In this document: positions 1 through 7,144 of the stretch, in pieces
How positions within the stretch are numbered: position 1 is the stretch's first letter
Layout of the letters: every line of letters begins with the position of its first letter
Assembly (NCBI GenBank): GCA_905233325.1
Contig: CAJODU010000014.1
Location: 1-11,106, forward strand
DNA from: an uncultured Selenomonadaceae bacterium
GTDB lineage: Bacteria > Bacillota > Negativicutes > Selenomonadales > Selenomonadaceae
Length of the DNA: 11,106 bases
Direction: 5' to 3'
Program-made: the position numbers and the translations under genes
Notes under the pieces: generated by a model
Database searches by the model: none
What the model was told of the DNA's origin: nothing
The model's input: only the letters and a program-made list of their open reading frames with translations

Positions 1-215
1 TTGCTGACAATATGAGGAGCAATCATTCTGACAGCGATGCCGGCAGCAGTTACAAATATCAACGCATCAAACTTTTGGAAATTATCATCAACGACTTCGT
101 GCAGCCGCTCAAAATTTTTACCCTTGACAAAAATCGTGCAACCGTCGAGGAATTTTGCGATTTTATCAGCAAGTTCGGCACCGCGTTCCGTGACTGAAAA
201 TATAGCTGTCCTCAT
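1..215 (-). CDS. cbiG: Cobalt-precorrin-5A hydrolase, N-terminal fragment (runs off left edge)
   Basis: Only the first 71 codons are in the window. The reading frame starts at ATG (213-215) and is open to base 1. It begins MRTAIFSVTERGAELADKIA and later reads FVTAAGIAVRMIAPHIVS. The second stretch matches the hallmark of the CbiG N-terminal domain (a glycine-rich 'TGIAVR-IAP' segment followed by 'SK-DPAVVV' in full proteins). CbiG opens the ring-A delta-lactone of cobalt-precorrin-5A and releases acetaldehyde in the anaerobic cobalamin pathway in the cytoplasm. A GGAG lies 10 bases before the ATG, a slightly long spacing. The start is 4 bases after the stop of the preceding membrane-protein gene, so the two are probably translated from the same message. 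The family call rests on the N-terminal domain alone; the catalytic C-terminal domain lies outside the window. Confidence 0.85.
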   Translation of the reverse strand, partial: MRTAIFSVTERGAELADKIAKFLDGCTIFVKGKNFERLHEVVDDNFQKFDALIFVTAAGIAVRMIAPHIVS

Positions 216-219
216 TGTC

Positions 220-906
220 TTAATGCTCCGATTTATTTTTTTGAGAGGTTTTATCGTTGAAATCCTTCGACAGAGCGAAATAATTTAGAATTGCTGAAAT
301 TTCGTTAGCCGTGAAGAGTCCAATGGGGGCGTCACGAATGATTATATCCCGAAATAAATGCACTTGCTCCTCATGAGTGGCCTTATTAAAACTTTCGGTA
401 TTAATAACCGCCTTGCTCATTGTGATTGTCTGTATTTGTGCATCAGCATAATGTTGAGTTTTTTTGAGGATTGAATCAATCAACTGACCACACTGCTCAC
501 CGGTCTCCGGCGGCACTTTCAGCGTGTAAATATGCACCTGCTCAATATGTGCCTCTGTCTCAAGATCCGCCAACTGCTCATACATTGTGTCAATATCCAT
601 ATCATCATCTAAAGTAAAATTTTCAATGATATTGTGATATTGCTGCCACTGCCTGTCAAGTTGATCAATATCCTTTTGATATTCACCATACCAATTTGTA
701 AAAGCCTGCTGCTGTTGTTGAAGTACCAATCGCTCTGCCTCGTTGATAGTTTGCTGCGGCTGCTGGCTCCTTGCAATTAGACCGGCTATTGTAAAGACCA
801 TCAAAAGCGACAAGCAGAAGTATATAAAAATTTTCCTGTTAGGCAGGAATTTATAGAGTATGGCGAGTGATATTATTGTTGCTATCGCTAAAAATATTTC
901 TAACAT
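220..906 (-). CDS. Unrecognised membrane-anchored protein, two N-terminal membrane segments
   Basis: This 228-residue protein is not one I recognise. Residues about 2-19 and 27-45 are hydrophobic and likely form a membrane hairpin, separated by a short basic turn (LPNRKIF). Residues 47-95 are very rich in glutamine (QQPQQ, then QQQQQ at 63-67) and heptad-like, so a coiled coil is plausible. An acidic patch (LDDDMDID, about 99-106) follows, then a mixed soluble region to the C-terminus, which ends in a charged tail. If the membrane hairpin is right, both ends are probably on the same side of the membrane. The ATG lies 7 bases after the stop of the 139-residue gene upstream and has only a weak AAGTGA ribosome site, suggesting translational coupling. 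Its stop is 4 bases before cbiG. Coupling to cbiG suggests co-expression, but nothing in the sequence ties it to cobalamin chemistry. Confidence 0.8.
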   Translation of the reverse strand: MLEIFLAIATIISLAILYKFLPNRKIFIYFCLSLLMVFTIAGLIARSQQPQQTINEAERLVLQQQQQAFTNWYGEYQKDIDQLDRQWQQYHNIIENFTLDDDMDIDTMYEQLADLETEAHIEQVHIYTLKVPPETGEQCGQLIDSILKKTQHYADAQIQTITMSKAVINTESFNKATHEEQVHLFRDIIIRDAPIGLFTANEISAILNYFALSKDFNDKTSQKNKSEH

Positions 907-913
907 ATATGAA

Positions 914-1333
914 TCACTTTAAGTTTTGGGCTGTTTGATTGATTGCAGATTTTAAGGCAATCTGCGTCTCTGCACTTATTCTCTCTGCCTGCAATGAGAA
1001 GATATTATTCCAGGCGTTATACTTCATATTCCTCTGTTTCGTCTTTGTAGCCCTGCCGAAGAATCCGTTATTGATGTAAATATCGTGGTAAAAATCAAAC
1101 ATTTGAATAGGAGCCATAGCTTCTTCGTATTTTTTCTCAAGAGCAGACAACTCCTCAAGGGTTTCATCATCATCAACCTTTTTCTTCATTGCCTCCAATA
1201 TCTGAGAATAGGAAAGGCTGTTACTGATATTTTTGATATTGTTGAGCTTGTTAAGAGAATTAAGCGAACTCAACGAACTCTGCAGCAGGAGAGAATCAAG
1301 AGAACTGTTAAGAAAAGCAGAAGTGTTAATCAT
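914..1333 (-). CDS. Unrecognised small protein with Ser/Leu/Asn-rich N-terminus
   Basis: This 139-residue protein has no signal peptide or membrane segment that I can see, and I do not recognise the family. Residues 8-42 are low-complexity Ser, Leu and Asn with Leu every three or four residues (for example LQSSLSSLNSLNKLNNI), consistent with an amphipathic helix. Residues 45-75 are charged and helix-forming. A more conserved-looking aromatic segment follows (MFDFYHDIYINNGFFGRATK, 78-97), then a helical C-terminus. The ATG at 1333 is preceded by GAGG about 10 bases upstream. A second ATG five bases further upstream reads ATG AAA TGA and is not usable. It is the first gene after the tRNA-Ser terminator, so it should start the unit that continues into the membrane protein and cbiG. 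A contribution from readthrough cannot be excluded. Confidence 0.75.
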   Translation of the reverse strand: MINTSAFLNSSLDSLLLQSSLSSLNSLNKLNNIKNISNSLSYSQILEAMKKKVDDDETLEELSALEKKYEEAMAPIQMFDFYHDIYINNGFFGRATKTKQRNMKYNAWNNIFSLQAERISAETQIALKSAINQTAQNLK

Positions 1334-1354
1334 TTCATCACGTCCTCACCAATA

Positions 1355-1374
1355 ATATTTTCTATAGAATATAT
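1355..1374. promoter_or_regulatory. Imperfect 20-bp palindrome upstream of the cbiG-containing unit
   Basis: The core TTCTATAGAA (1360-1369) is a perfect palindrome. It extends to 1355-1374 with a single mismatched pair (1359/1370). It lies 22 bases before the ATG of the 139-residue gene, just upstream of its ribosome site, and overlaps AT-rich sequence that could serve as a -10 element (TATATT or TATTCT on the minus strand). I could not find a convincing -35 hexamer at the proper distance. The position would suit an operator for a dimeric repressor, but AT-rich palindromes of this size also arise by chance. Confidence 0.25.
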
Positions 1375-1429
1375 CGACATTATCGCGAAATGATTAATCT
1401 ATTTATTGAAAAAATTTTTTATTTAGGAC

Positions 1430-1457
1430 AAATTAAAACCCCGACTCACACGGGGTT
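1430..1457 (-). terminator. Intrinsic terminator after tRNA-Ser
   Basis: On the minus strand AACCCCG (1457-1451) pairs perfectly with CGGGGTT (1443-1437) around a 7-base loop. The tract TTTTAATTT follows, of which the first two T's overlap the stem. It begins 14 bases after the CCA end of the tRNA, which fits an intrinsic terminator for the tRNA transcript. It separates the tRNA from the unit that starts at 1333. Confidence 0.85.
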
Positions 1458-1470
1458 GTTATTTCTTAGC

Positions 1471-1559
1471 TGGCGGAGTGGAGAGGATTTGAACCTCCGC
1501 GGCCTTGCGACCCTAACGATTTAGCAAACCGTCCTCTTCAGCCTCTTGAGTACCACTCC
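1471..1559 (-). tRNA. tRNA-Ser (anticodon GCU)
   Basis: The 89-base gene folds into a complete class II tRNA. The acceptor stem is GGAGTGG / CCACTCC with G as discriminator base and an encoded CCA end. The anticodon arm is ACGGT-TTGCTAA-ATCGT, which places GCT at positions 34-36, so it reads AGC and AGU serine codons. The long variable arm (stem GGGTC..GGCC region) is typical of serine tRNAs. The T arm is GGAGG-TTCAAAT-CCTCT, closed by a G-T wobble. It has its own promoter and terminator. Confidence 0.97.
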
Positions 1560-1596
1560 AGTTAATCAAGACTGCACGTCTCTCAAAACTTTATAT

Positions 1597-1625
1597 AGGA
1601 TAACACATTCACATCATTTTGTCAA
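1597..1625 (-). promoter_or_regulatory. Sigma-70-type promoter of tRNA-Ser
   Basis: On the minus strand a perfect -35 hexamer TTGACA (1625-1620) is followed by exactly 17 bases and then TATCCT (1602-1597), four of six matches to the -10 consensus. Transcription would begin near 1590, leaving a leader of about 30 bases before the mature tRNA at 1559. It lies 26 bases after the urtA stop. There is no convincing terminator between urtA and this promoter, so urtA readthrough into the tRNA is possible. Confidence 0.8.
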
Positions 1626-1651
1626 GGCTTTTTTTAAAATTATAATTTCTA

Positions 1652-2875
1652 TCATTCTTGAGGAACTATCCCCTTAGCCCAATCATAAGTTTCAAGATAA
1701 GGATCCGGCTGAATAGAAGAGATTGTTTTAATGGTATCAATCAAGCCGGTGCTGTTGATTCTTCCTATGCGAAGTTTGCGATGAAGGTGCTGATTTTTTT
1801 CGTCAATCTTAATTTCACCTTCAGGTGAATTGAGAGTCAATCCTGCCAGAGCTTCACGAACTTTTTCTGTATCAAAAGAATTGGCTTTCTCGACAGCTTC
1901 TTTCCAAAGATAAACCGCATCATAAGCTGCTTCCATAGGATCATCGGTAATTTTTTCATTACCGTAATTTTTTTTGTAGACCGAAACAAATTTTTGATTT
2001 ACAGAATTATCCAAAGTTTCGTAATAGCTCCACGCCGTCATATGTCCGACAAGATTTTCTGCACCGATGTATTGAATTTCTATTTCAGCAAGGCTAAAGG
2101 ACATCACCGGGATTTCCTGAGCAGTAATTCCTGTAGATTTGAGCTGTCTGAAAAAGCCTATATTGGCGTCACCGTTGAGAGTGTTGATTATTATATCAGG
2201 ACGAAGTGCCTTTATCTTTGCGATAACATCAGAATAATCCGTATGACCGAGCGGCTTATATTCTTCGCCGACACATTCACCGCCGTGAGCAGCTAACTGC
2301 GCCTTGATGACTGCATTTGCCGTTCGTGGAAAGACATAATCATTACCGAGCAAAAACATTCTTTTTCTGCCGTTTTGCAACAGATAGTCAATGACCGGAA
2401 CAACTTGTTGATTCAATGTTGAGCCGGTATAAACAACGTTGGGAGAACTTTCAAAGCCTTCATATTGAACGGGATACCAAAGTAAGGCATTATGCTCCTC
2501 CATAATTGGTATTACAGCCTTGCGAGAGGCAGAAGTCCAGCAGCCGAAGATTGTGGTAGCTCCCTCCGTTTCCAGCAGCTTTTGAGCTTGTGTTGCGAAA
2601 ATTGAGGGATCAGACCTTCCGTCCTCTTCAACAATTTCAATCTTTTTTCCGAGAATACCACCGTTGGCGTTAATCTCCTCTATAGCGAGTTTTTCGGCAT
2701 CACGAACAGGAATCTCACTGAATGACATCGTCCCGCTCAAAGAATGGAGCAACCCTACTTTGACTGTCTTATCATTGTTTTTGAAAGTTTGTACACTTTC
2801 ACCACAACCTGTAAATACTAAACTAATCAAAATCAAAAGACTGATTATAATACCTGTTAATAAACTCTTTTTCAA
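1652..2875 (-). CDS. urtA: UrtA-family urea/short-amide-binding lipoprotein of an ABC transporter
   Basis: This 407-residue protein is a periplasmic-binding-protein type 1 of the branched-chain amino acid/urea/amide class. From the chosen TTG start the N-terminus is MKKSLLTGI, then a hydrophobic stretch and a lipobox-like LVFTGC with Cys24 as the likely lipidated residue. The mature part shows VGLLHSLSGTMSFSE, the FGCWTSASRKAV segment and LLWYPVQYEGFE, then the TGSTLNQQ segment. Together these are characteristic of UrtA rather than LivJ. UrtA captures urea for the UrtBCDE permease. TTG was preferred over the in-frame ATG at 2908 because AAAGAGGT sits 7 bases before it and it gives a compact signal peptide; the ATG has no good ribosome site and would add 11 polar residues. 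No urtBCDE gene is in the window. It starts 57 bases after the TadG-like gene and may share its transcript. Substrate is inferred from family only. Confidence 0.9.
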   Translation of the reverse strand: MKKSLLTGIIISLLILISLVFTGCGESVQTFKNNDKTVKVGLLHSLSGTMSFSEIPVRDAEKLAIEEINANGGILGKKIEIVEEDGRSDPSIFATQAQKLLETEGATTIFGCWTSASRKAVIPIMEEHNALLWYPVQYEGFESSPNVVYTGSTLNQQVVPVIDYLLQNGRKRMFLLGNDYVFPRTANAVIKAQLAAHGGECVGEEYKPLGHTDYSDVIAKIKALRPDIIINTLNGDANIGFFRQLKSTGITAQEIPVMSFSLAEIEIQYIGAENLVGHMTAWSYYETLDNSVNQKFVSVYKKNYGNEKITDDPMEAAYDAVYLWKEAVEKANSFDTEKVREALAGLTLNSPEGEIKIDEKNQHLHRKLRIGRINSTGLIDTIKTISSIQPDPYLETYDWAKGIVPQE

Positions 2876-2882
2876 TCTGTGT

Positions 2883-2890
2883 ACCTCTTT
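2883..2890 (-). promoter_or_regulatory. Ribosome binding site that fixes the TTG start of urtA
   Basis: The minus strand reads AAAGAGGT followed by ACACAGA-free spacing of seven bases to TTG (2873-2875): the order is AAAGAGGT, ACACAGA, TTG. Spacing is near ideal. The longer frame from ATG at 2908 has only a weak GGA about 14 bases upstream. Confidence 0.7.
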
Positions 2891-2932
2891 TCTGTCGTTT
2901 TTCTGCATATTTTGCTTTTTCCGTTATTAGAA

Positions 2933-4579
2933 CTAAAATTTTATATATTTTGCTTGCTCGGAAGTAAGAATTGCATTTTTTCGTATTTGGGCTTCGATCG
3001 GAATATCGGTTAAATCAAAATCATCAAATTCCAGTTGATTGTCCTTAAAACCTAGTTGTCTGTAAAGTAAAGAGCTGTTGGGATTCAAATCTTGGCCATT
3101 CTTTTCCATTCTGAAAGATTTTCCAATAATAATCCCTTGAATTTTATATCCGTTATGTTTAACTACAATCGGACTATATGGCGCAAAGAGTATACCTTTG
3201 AAGTTGGCATTGAGTTCCAACGTCACCGGCTGAGAGACTCTACCTGCATTTACATTTTCGTCACTGTCCTGCGGTCCGAAGTAGTAAATTATCAATGGGC
3301 GATAGGTGCTTGCCGTATTGTCACTATCAATCTTAAGCGTCAGAGTTCTGACAGAGGAAGCATAAAATAGATTATTATTACCGTAACTGTGAAGACGTGT
3401 CATATCTTCACTCTCTATGCGAACGAGGAGCGGATCACTGGCGACAATCTCCCCCTTCACATTCCGCACTACGAGCTGTGCAAGCGATTGATTGTCAAGA
3501 TAATCAGCGACTTCCTTCTCTCCTGCTACAGTCCTATCGGTTCTCTTAATATTCTTTTCTTCCCAAGCTGTCAATTCCTCAACTGTATTGCCGCGAACTT
3601 TGTGCAAATTTTTAAATGAGACAATATTTTCAATCGGTGTACTCAACATCTGGATTGCCTCGTCTTTTGACATTCCATAAGTAGACATTAATTTATTGAT
3701 TAGAGTAGCTCTTGTCATTGAGCCACGTCCACTGCCGGTATCGAGATTTAGAATATTGTCATATTTGAATCTCGCAAAATCACTTTCAGAGAGTGCTGAG
3801 AGACCATCCCAATTCTCAAAAGGGAAGTTCCATTCACCATTAATCAATACGCCTTTTTTGATATCCATTTGAATATCAGGCTGGAAGTCAACAAACATAT
3901 ATTTCCAAGTCTTGACCTCGCGGGTGTTGACTGTCTCTGTGCGCGACATCGACACGTTTCCATCAGCATCTTTTGAATAACTATAATTTATGCCATCTTT
4001 ACTGTCCATCTTTTCTGCTCTGTCATTACCACCGCCATGATCTCGAATCTCTGTCATGAGCTTGGCGGTCTGATTCCACCCTATGTTATACAATTGAGAA
4101 TATATTTCCGTTTCAGAGTATTTTTCATTCGTTTTTGCCCAAGCATAAGCATGAACTTTAACCCCATCAGGCATAAAGCTGTCCGGCATAAAAGCTCGTG
4201 CAAACGTCAATGGGACATAGTCTTGAACTTCTACAAGATAATAATAGATAGAATCTTTTTTAAATAATTTTTTATCGCTTGGAACATTTAAACCGTTCCC
4301 TTGTATACTTTTATCAGTTGCTGATTCAATATCATTTTGGAGACGTTCTTCGACTGCACCTTCAGGAAAATCTGAAGTCAAATAAACCCTATCCATATGT
4401 TCTACTTGCATCATTCCTGCCAAGGCTGCTGCGTCTACAACATTTTGAAGTTTTGATTTATAGGCAAGAACCCTGCCTAAATCCAGCACTATTGACCCTA
4501 GAAACATTAATAATGGTAACATAAGGGCAAAAACAATCAGCATTATCCCTTTTTGAGAATATATTTCAAATTGTTTCAT
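2933..4579 (-). CDS. TadE/TadG-like pilus assembly protein with large exported domain
   Basis: This 548-residue protein carries a Tad-type N-terminal anchor: QKGIMLIVFALMLPLLMFLG (9-28) runs into a segment ending in DLGRVLAYKSKLQNVVDAAALAG, the classic TadE/TadG signature in which the helix continues into an alanine-rich region. About 500 residues should lie outside the cytoplasm. The middle is polar and variable, rich in Asp, Lys and Asn. Residues about 405-490 look beta-rich, with FKGILFAPYSPIVV and YKIQGIIIGKS resembling the repeating 'GILYAP... G-IIG-S' pattern of beta-helical C-terminal domains in PilX/Tad-related surface proteins. I see no DxSxS motif, so this is not the von Willebrand A type of TadG. 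There is no Glu at +5 after Gly11, arguing against processing as a prepilin. ATG at 4579 has GGGA six bases upstream and lies 18 bases after tadC. It is the last recognisable tad gene of the operon. Confidence 0.8.
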   Translation of the reverse strand: MKQFEIYSQKGIMLIVFALMLPLLMFLGSIVLDLGRVLAYKSKLQNVVDAAALAGMMQVEHMDRVYLTSDFPEGAVEERLQNDIESATDKSIQGNGLNVPSDKKLFKKDSIYYYLVEVQDYVPLTFARAFMPDSFMPDGVKVHAYAWAKTNEKYSETEIYSQLYNIGWNQTAKLMTEIRDHGGGNDRAEKMDSKDGINYSYSKDADGNVSMSRTETVNTREVKTWKYMFVDFQPDIQMDIKKGVLINGEWNFPFENWDGLSALSESDFARFKYDNILNLDTGSGRGSMTRATLINKLMSTYGMSKDEAIQMLSTPIENIVSFKNLHKVRGNTVEELTAWEEKNIKRTDRTVAGEKEVADYLDNQSLAQLVVRNVKGEIVASDPLLVRIESEDMTRLHSYGNNNLFYASSVRTLTLKIDSDNTASTYRPLIIYYFGPQDSDENVNAGRVSQPVTLELNANFKGILFAPYSPIVVKHNGYKIQGIIIGKSFRMEKNGQDLNPNSSLLYRQLGFKDNQLEFDDFDLTDIPIEAQIRKNAILTSEQAKYIKF

Positions 4580-4597
4580 CGTGTTCCCACACCACCA

Positions 4598-5584
4598 TTA
4601 CTTATTGAATGAATCTATTACCTGCAGCAAAAAAGGAAAAATCGTTACAACAAAAATTGAAGGAAATATGAATAAAACGATCGGGAAAATAATTTTGATA
4701 GGTGCTTTCAATACTTCCGCTCTCTTGTTCTGACGATAACGATCGCGTAAATTATCCGATTGTGATTTAAGCGTCTTACTCATATTTGTGCCGAGTTTAT
4801 CTGCCTGTATAACTGAAGAAGTAAATAGATACATCTCTTCAATATCACAGCGTTTTGCCATTTGCGTCAAACTTCTCTGACGCGTCATTCCGTTTCTTAT
4901 ATCTTGTTGCATTCGTTTAAATTCTTCAGACAATTCCCCGCTCATTCTGCTTGTAATTTTTGATACCGCACTGTCAAAGGATAATCCGGCTTGAACACTT
5001 ATACAAATAAGATCCATAAAGTCCGGCATTTGTTTGCGGATATTTTCCTTGCGGCGGCGAATGATAGATTGTAAAACGAATAAAGGAAATATTGCACCTA
5101 TAATGGCACCCAAAAGAATGATCATAAATTGTTGTTTATAAAGCAAGTCTAAATTATTATTTATGATTATAAAAGCAATAAAAATCCCCAGTCCCACAGA
5201 AAGTACCCAGCCGGCAGCAAGTTGTATTACACTCCAACGGTATTGCTTGCCCATACGAAATACCAGAATTTCCAACATCGAGTGTAATTCTGCAGGAGCC
5301 ATATTGCTCAAGTTAGTCGACAACCAATGAAAAATAGGCTGAATAATCCTATCTTTAAAAGAAATCTCTGCAAAATTGCGGTGAGTTTTTATATTTTCGA
5401 CTTCAAATTTACCAATATCATTATATTGTTGTACCTCAGGGACTTCTTTTGATAATTTCGACTCTTCCAACATTCGTAAAAATTTTTGTTTAATGCGAGC
5501 TTTGGAAGTCTGCCCCGATAATAAAAGAAGACATATAAAAGAGAACCAAATTAAAGCTGCGAGTAAAATTAGAAAATATATCAT
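4598..5584 (-). CDS. tadC: Tad pilus inner-membrane platform protein TadC
   Basis: This 328-residue protein is a type II secretion F-domain protein. The N-terminal membrane segment is residues 2-23, followed by a cytoplasmic linker; membrane segments lie at about 118-141 and 152-172. The T2SSF domain begins at MPDFMDLICISVQAGLSFDS (186-205) and ends with LGTNMSKTLKSQSDNLRDRY and a last membrane helix (297-323). The 'RxRR-AE--A-K-PvK-lfPlvlfi-P-' type ending is typical of TadC. With TadB it forms the inner-membrane platform on which CpaF drives Flp pilin polymerisation. Its ATG overlaps the CpaF stop in ATGA, so translation is coupled. Length and layout are normal for the family. Confidence 0.95.
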   Translation of the reverse strand: MIYFLILLAALIWFSFICLLLLSGQTSKARIKQKFLRMLEESKLSKEVPEVQQYNDIGKFEVENIKTHRNFAEISFKDRIIQPIFHWLSTNLSNMAPAELHSMLEILVFRMGKQYRWSVIQLAAGWVLSVGLGIFIAFIIINNNLDLLYKQQFMIILLGAIIGAIFPLFVLQSIIRRRKENIRKQMPDFMDLICISVQAGLSFDSAVSKITSRMSGELSEEFKRMQQDIRNGMTRQRSLTQMAKRCDIEEMYLFTSSVIQADKLGTNMSKTLKSQSDNLRDRYRQNKRAEVLKAPIKIIFPIVLFIFPSIFVVTIFPFLLQVIDSFNK

Positions 5585-7131
5585 CTTCGGCCATTCCTTC
5601 CAAATTTTTCCTCATTATTGAAAATTGAGGGCGGTATTTTTACGCCGTGTATGCGGAATTTTTCAAGACAATAAGGCTGCAATCCCGTCGGCTCGAAATG
5701 ACCGATAACTTTTCCGCGATCATCTATGGCAGTTTGCACATAACGGAAAAGATCTTGTAAAACGATGATGTCGCCTTCCATTCCCTGCACTTCTGTTATA
5801 TGAGTGATTTTCCTGCTGCCGTCGCTGATACGTGATTGCTGTAAGATTATATTAATGGCAGAGGCCACTTGACTTCTTACTGCCTTGACTGGCAATTCCA
5901 TACCTGCCATTAATACCATAGTTTCAAGACGTGAAAGGACGTCGCGGGGACTGTTAGCATGTGCCGTTGTCAACGAGCCGTCATGTCCGGTATTCATTGC
6001 CTGGAGCATATCCAAAGCCTCACCGGAACGCACCTCACCGACAACAATTCTGTCAGGACGCATACGCAGGGCATTTCTCACGAGATCGCGGATTGTGATC
6101 TCACCTCTGCCTTCAAGGTTGGCAGGACGTGTCTCAAGTCTCGCAACGTGACGTTGCTGCAATTTTAATTCTGCGGCGTCTTCAATGGTGACAATTCTGT
6201 CAGTTGAGGGAATAAATGAGGAAAGTACATTCAATGTTGTGGTTTTGCCGGAACCCGTGCCGCCGGATACAAGAATATTCAACCTTGCCCTGACACACGC
6301 TTTAAGAAAAAGTCCCATATCTTCGCTGAGGGTGCCAAAACGAACGAGATCATCAATAGACAAGGCCTTTTTCGAGAATTTACGGATAGTAACCAACGCA
6401 CCGTCTAAAGCCAGCGGAGGAATGATTATATTAACGCGAGAGCCGTCCGACAGACGTGCATCAACCAGAGGTGACGCCTCGTCAACGTGTCTGCCCAAAG
6501 GTGTGAGTATACGTTCAATTATATTCATCAGATGAGTTTCATTGTAAAAATGGACATTCGACAAGATAATTTTTCCATTTTTCTCAACAAAAATATTCTT
6601 CGGACCATTGATCATTATTTCGGTTATTTCATCGTTTTTGAGCAGACCTTCCAAAGGGCCGAGACCCAAAAGTTCATCACAAATAACTTCAACGAGTTGT
6701 TGACGCTCAACACGAGAGAGCGGTTGAGCGGAATTTTCCAACTCTCTATCGCAATAAGAAGAAATTAAATTTTTGATTTGCTCGCGAGCAGACTCTCCTT
6801 GAGAGATAATTTGCTGCTCCTCCGGCGTCATTTCATCGACAAGCCTCTGATGAATTATGATTCGCAATTCCTGCATTGTATCGCGCTGTACAATGTTGGA
6901 ACGTCTTCCGGCAAAAGACGAAGCTGCTTGTTGAGTATTATCTTTTTGTATTTCCTGTTCGCGTTCAAATGGAAATGAAGAAATTTCTTCTTCTGACGAT
7001 AGTCTTTCTCTATGTGTGGAAAATGCTTCTGCTTGATGTTGATTTTCTTTTTGTGCTATCGATGCCGGCTTATCAAAAAATTTTTCACTAATTTGTTCTT
7101 TAGTTTGACCCAGACGCTGTAAAAGGGACAT
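5581..7131 (-). CDS. cpaF: Tad pilus assembly ATPase CpaF/TadA
   Basis: This 516-residue protein is a cytoplasmic hexameric secretion ATPase of the PulE/VirB11 superfamily. Residues 1-85 are a polar Gln/Glu-rich, probably disordered extension. The N-terminal domain (about 86-265) contains GPLEGLLKNDEITEIMINGP. The motor domain follows: Walker A GGTGSGKT (290-297), Asp box RIVTIEDAAEL (312-322), Walker B region RIVVGEVRSGEA with Glu366, and His box TGHDGSLTTAHANSP (381-395). All catalytic residues appear intact. ATP hydrolysis powers pilus extension through TadB and TadC. ATG at 7131 has AAGGTGA six bases upstream. It lies 13 bases after tadB and overlaps tadC by 4. Its position between tadB and tadC departs from the usual tadA-tadB-tadC order. 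Confidence 0.97.
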   Translation of the reverse strand: MSLLQRLGQTKEQISEKFFDKPASIAQKENQHQAEAFSTHRERLSSEEEISSFPFEREQEIQKDNTQQAASSFAGRRSNIVQRDTMQELRIIIHQRLVDEMTPEEQQIISQGESAREQIKNLISSYCDRELENSAQPLSRVERQQLVEVICDELLGLGPLEGLLKNDEITEIMINGPKNIFVEKNGKIILSNVHFYNETHLMNIIERILTPLGRHVDEASPLVDARLSDGSRVNIIIPPLALDGALVTIRKFSKKALSIDDLVRFGTLSEDMGLFLKACVRARLNILVSGGTGSGKTTTLNVLSSFIPSTDRIVTIEDAAELKLQQRHVARLETRPANLEGRGEITIRDLVRNALRMRPDRIVVGEVRSGEALDMLQAMNTGHDGSLTTAHANSPRDVLSRLETMVLMAGMELPVKAVRSQVASAINIILQQSRISDGSRKITHITEVQGMEGDIIVLQDLFRYVQTAIDDRGKVIGHFEPTGLQPYCLEKFRIHGVKIPPSIFNNEEKFGRNGRR

Positions 7132-7144
7132 AATACTTCACCTT

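Noticed and set aside
1471..1559. tRNA-Ser 3' end as an attachment site for an integrated element
   Set aside because: I see no integrase and no second copy of the tRNA 3' end in the window. The flanking genes look like ordinary chromosomal operons.
1637..1648. Perfect AT palindrome AAATTATAATTT just after the urtA stop as a terminator
   Set aside because: It has no loop and no G-C pairs and is followed by an A run, not a T run, on the transcribed strand.
2873..2908. ATG at 2908 as the start of urtA
   Set aside because: It has no good ribosome site and adds 11 polar residues ahead of the signal peptide. The TTG at 2875 has AAAGAGGT at ideal spacing.
2933..4579. The TadG-like protein as a cleaved prepilin (pseudopilin)
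   Set aside because: After Gly11 there is no Glu at position +5, which prepilin peptidase substrates normally have.
6185..6535. A 116-codon plus-strand frame opposite cpaF, with several more plus-strand frames of 60-100 codons across the window
   Set aside because: They lie antisense to well-supported genes, have no family resemblance or ribosome sites, and are the expected mirror of coding sequence.
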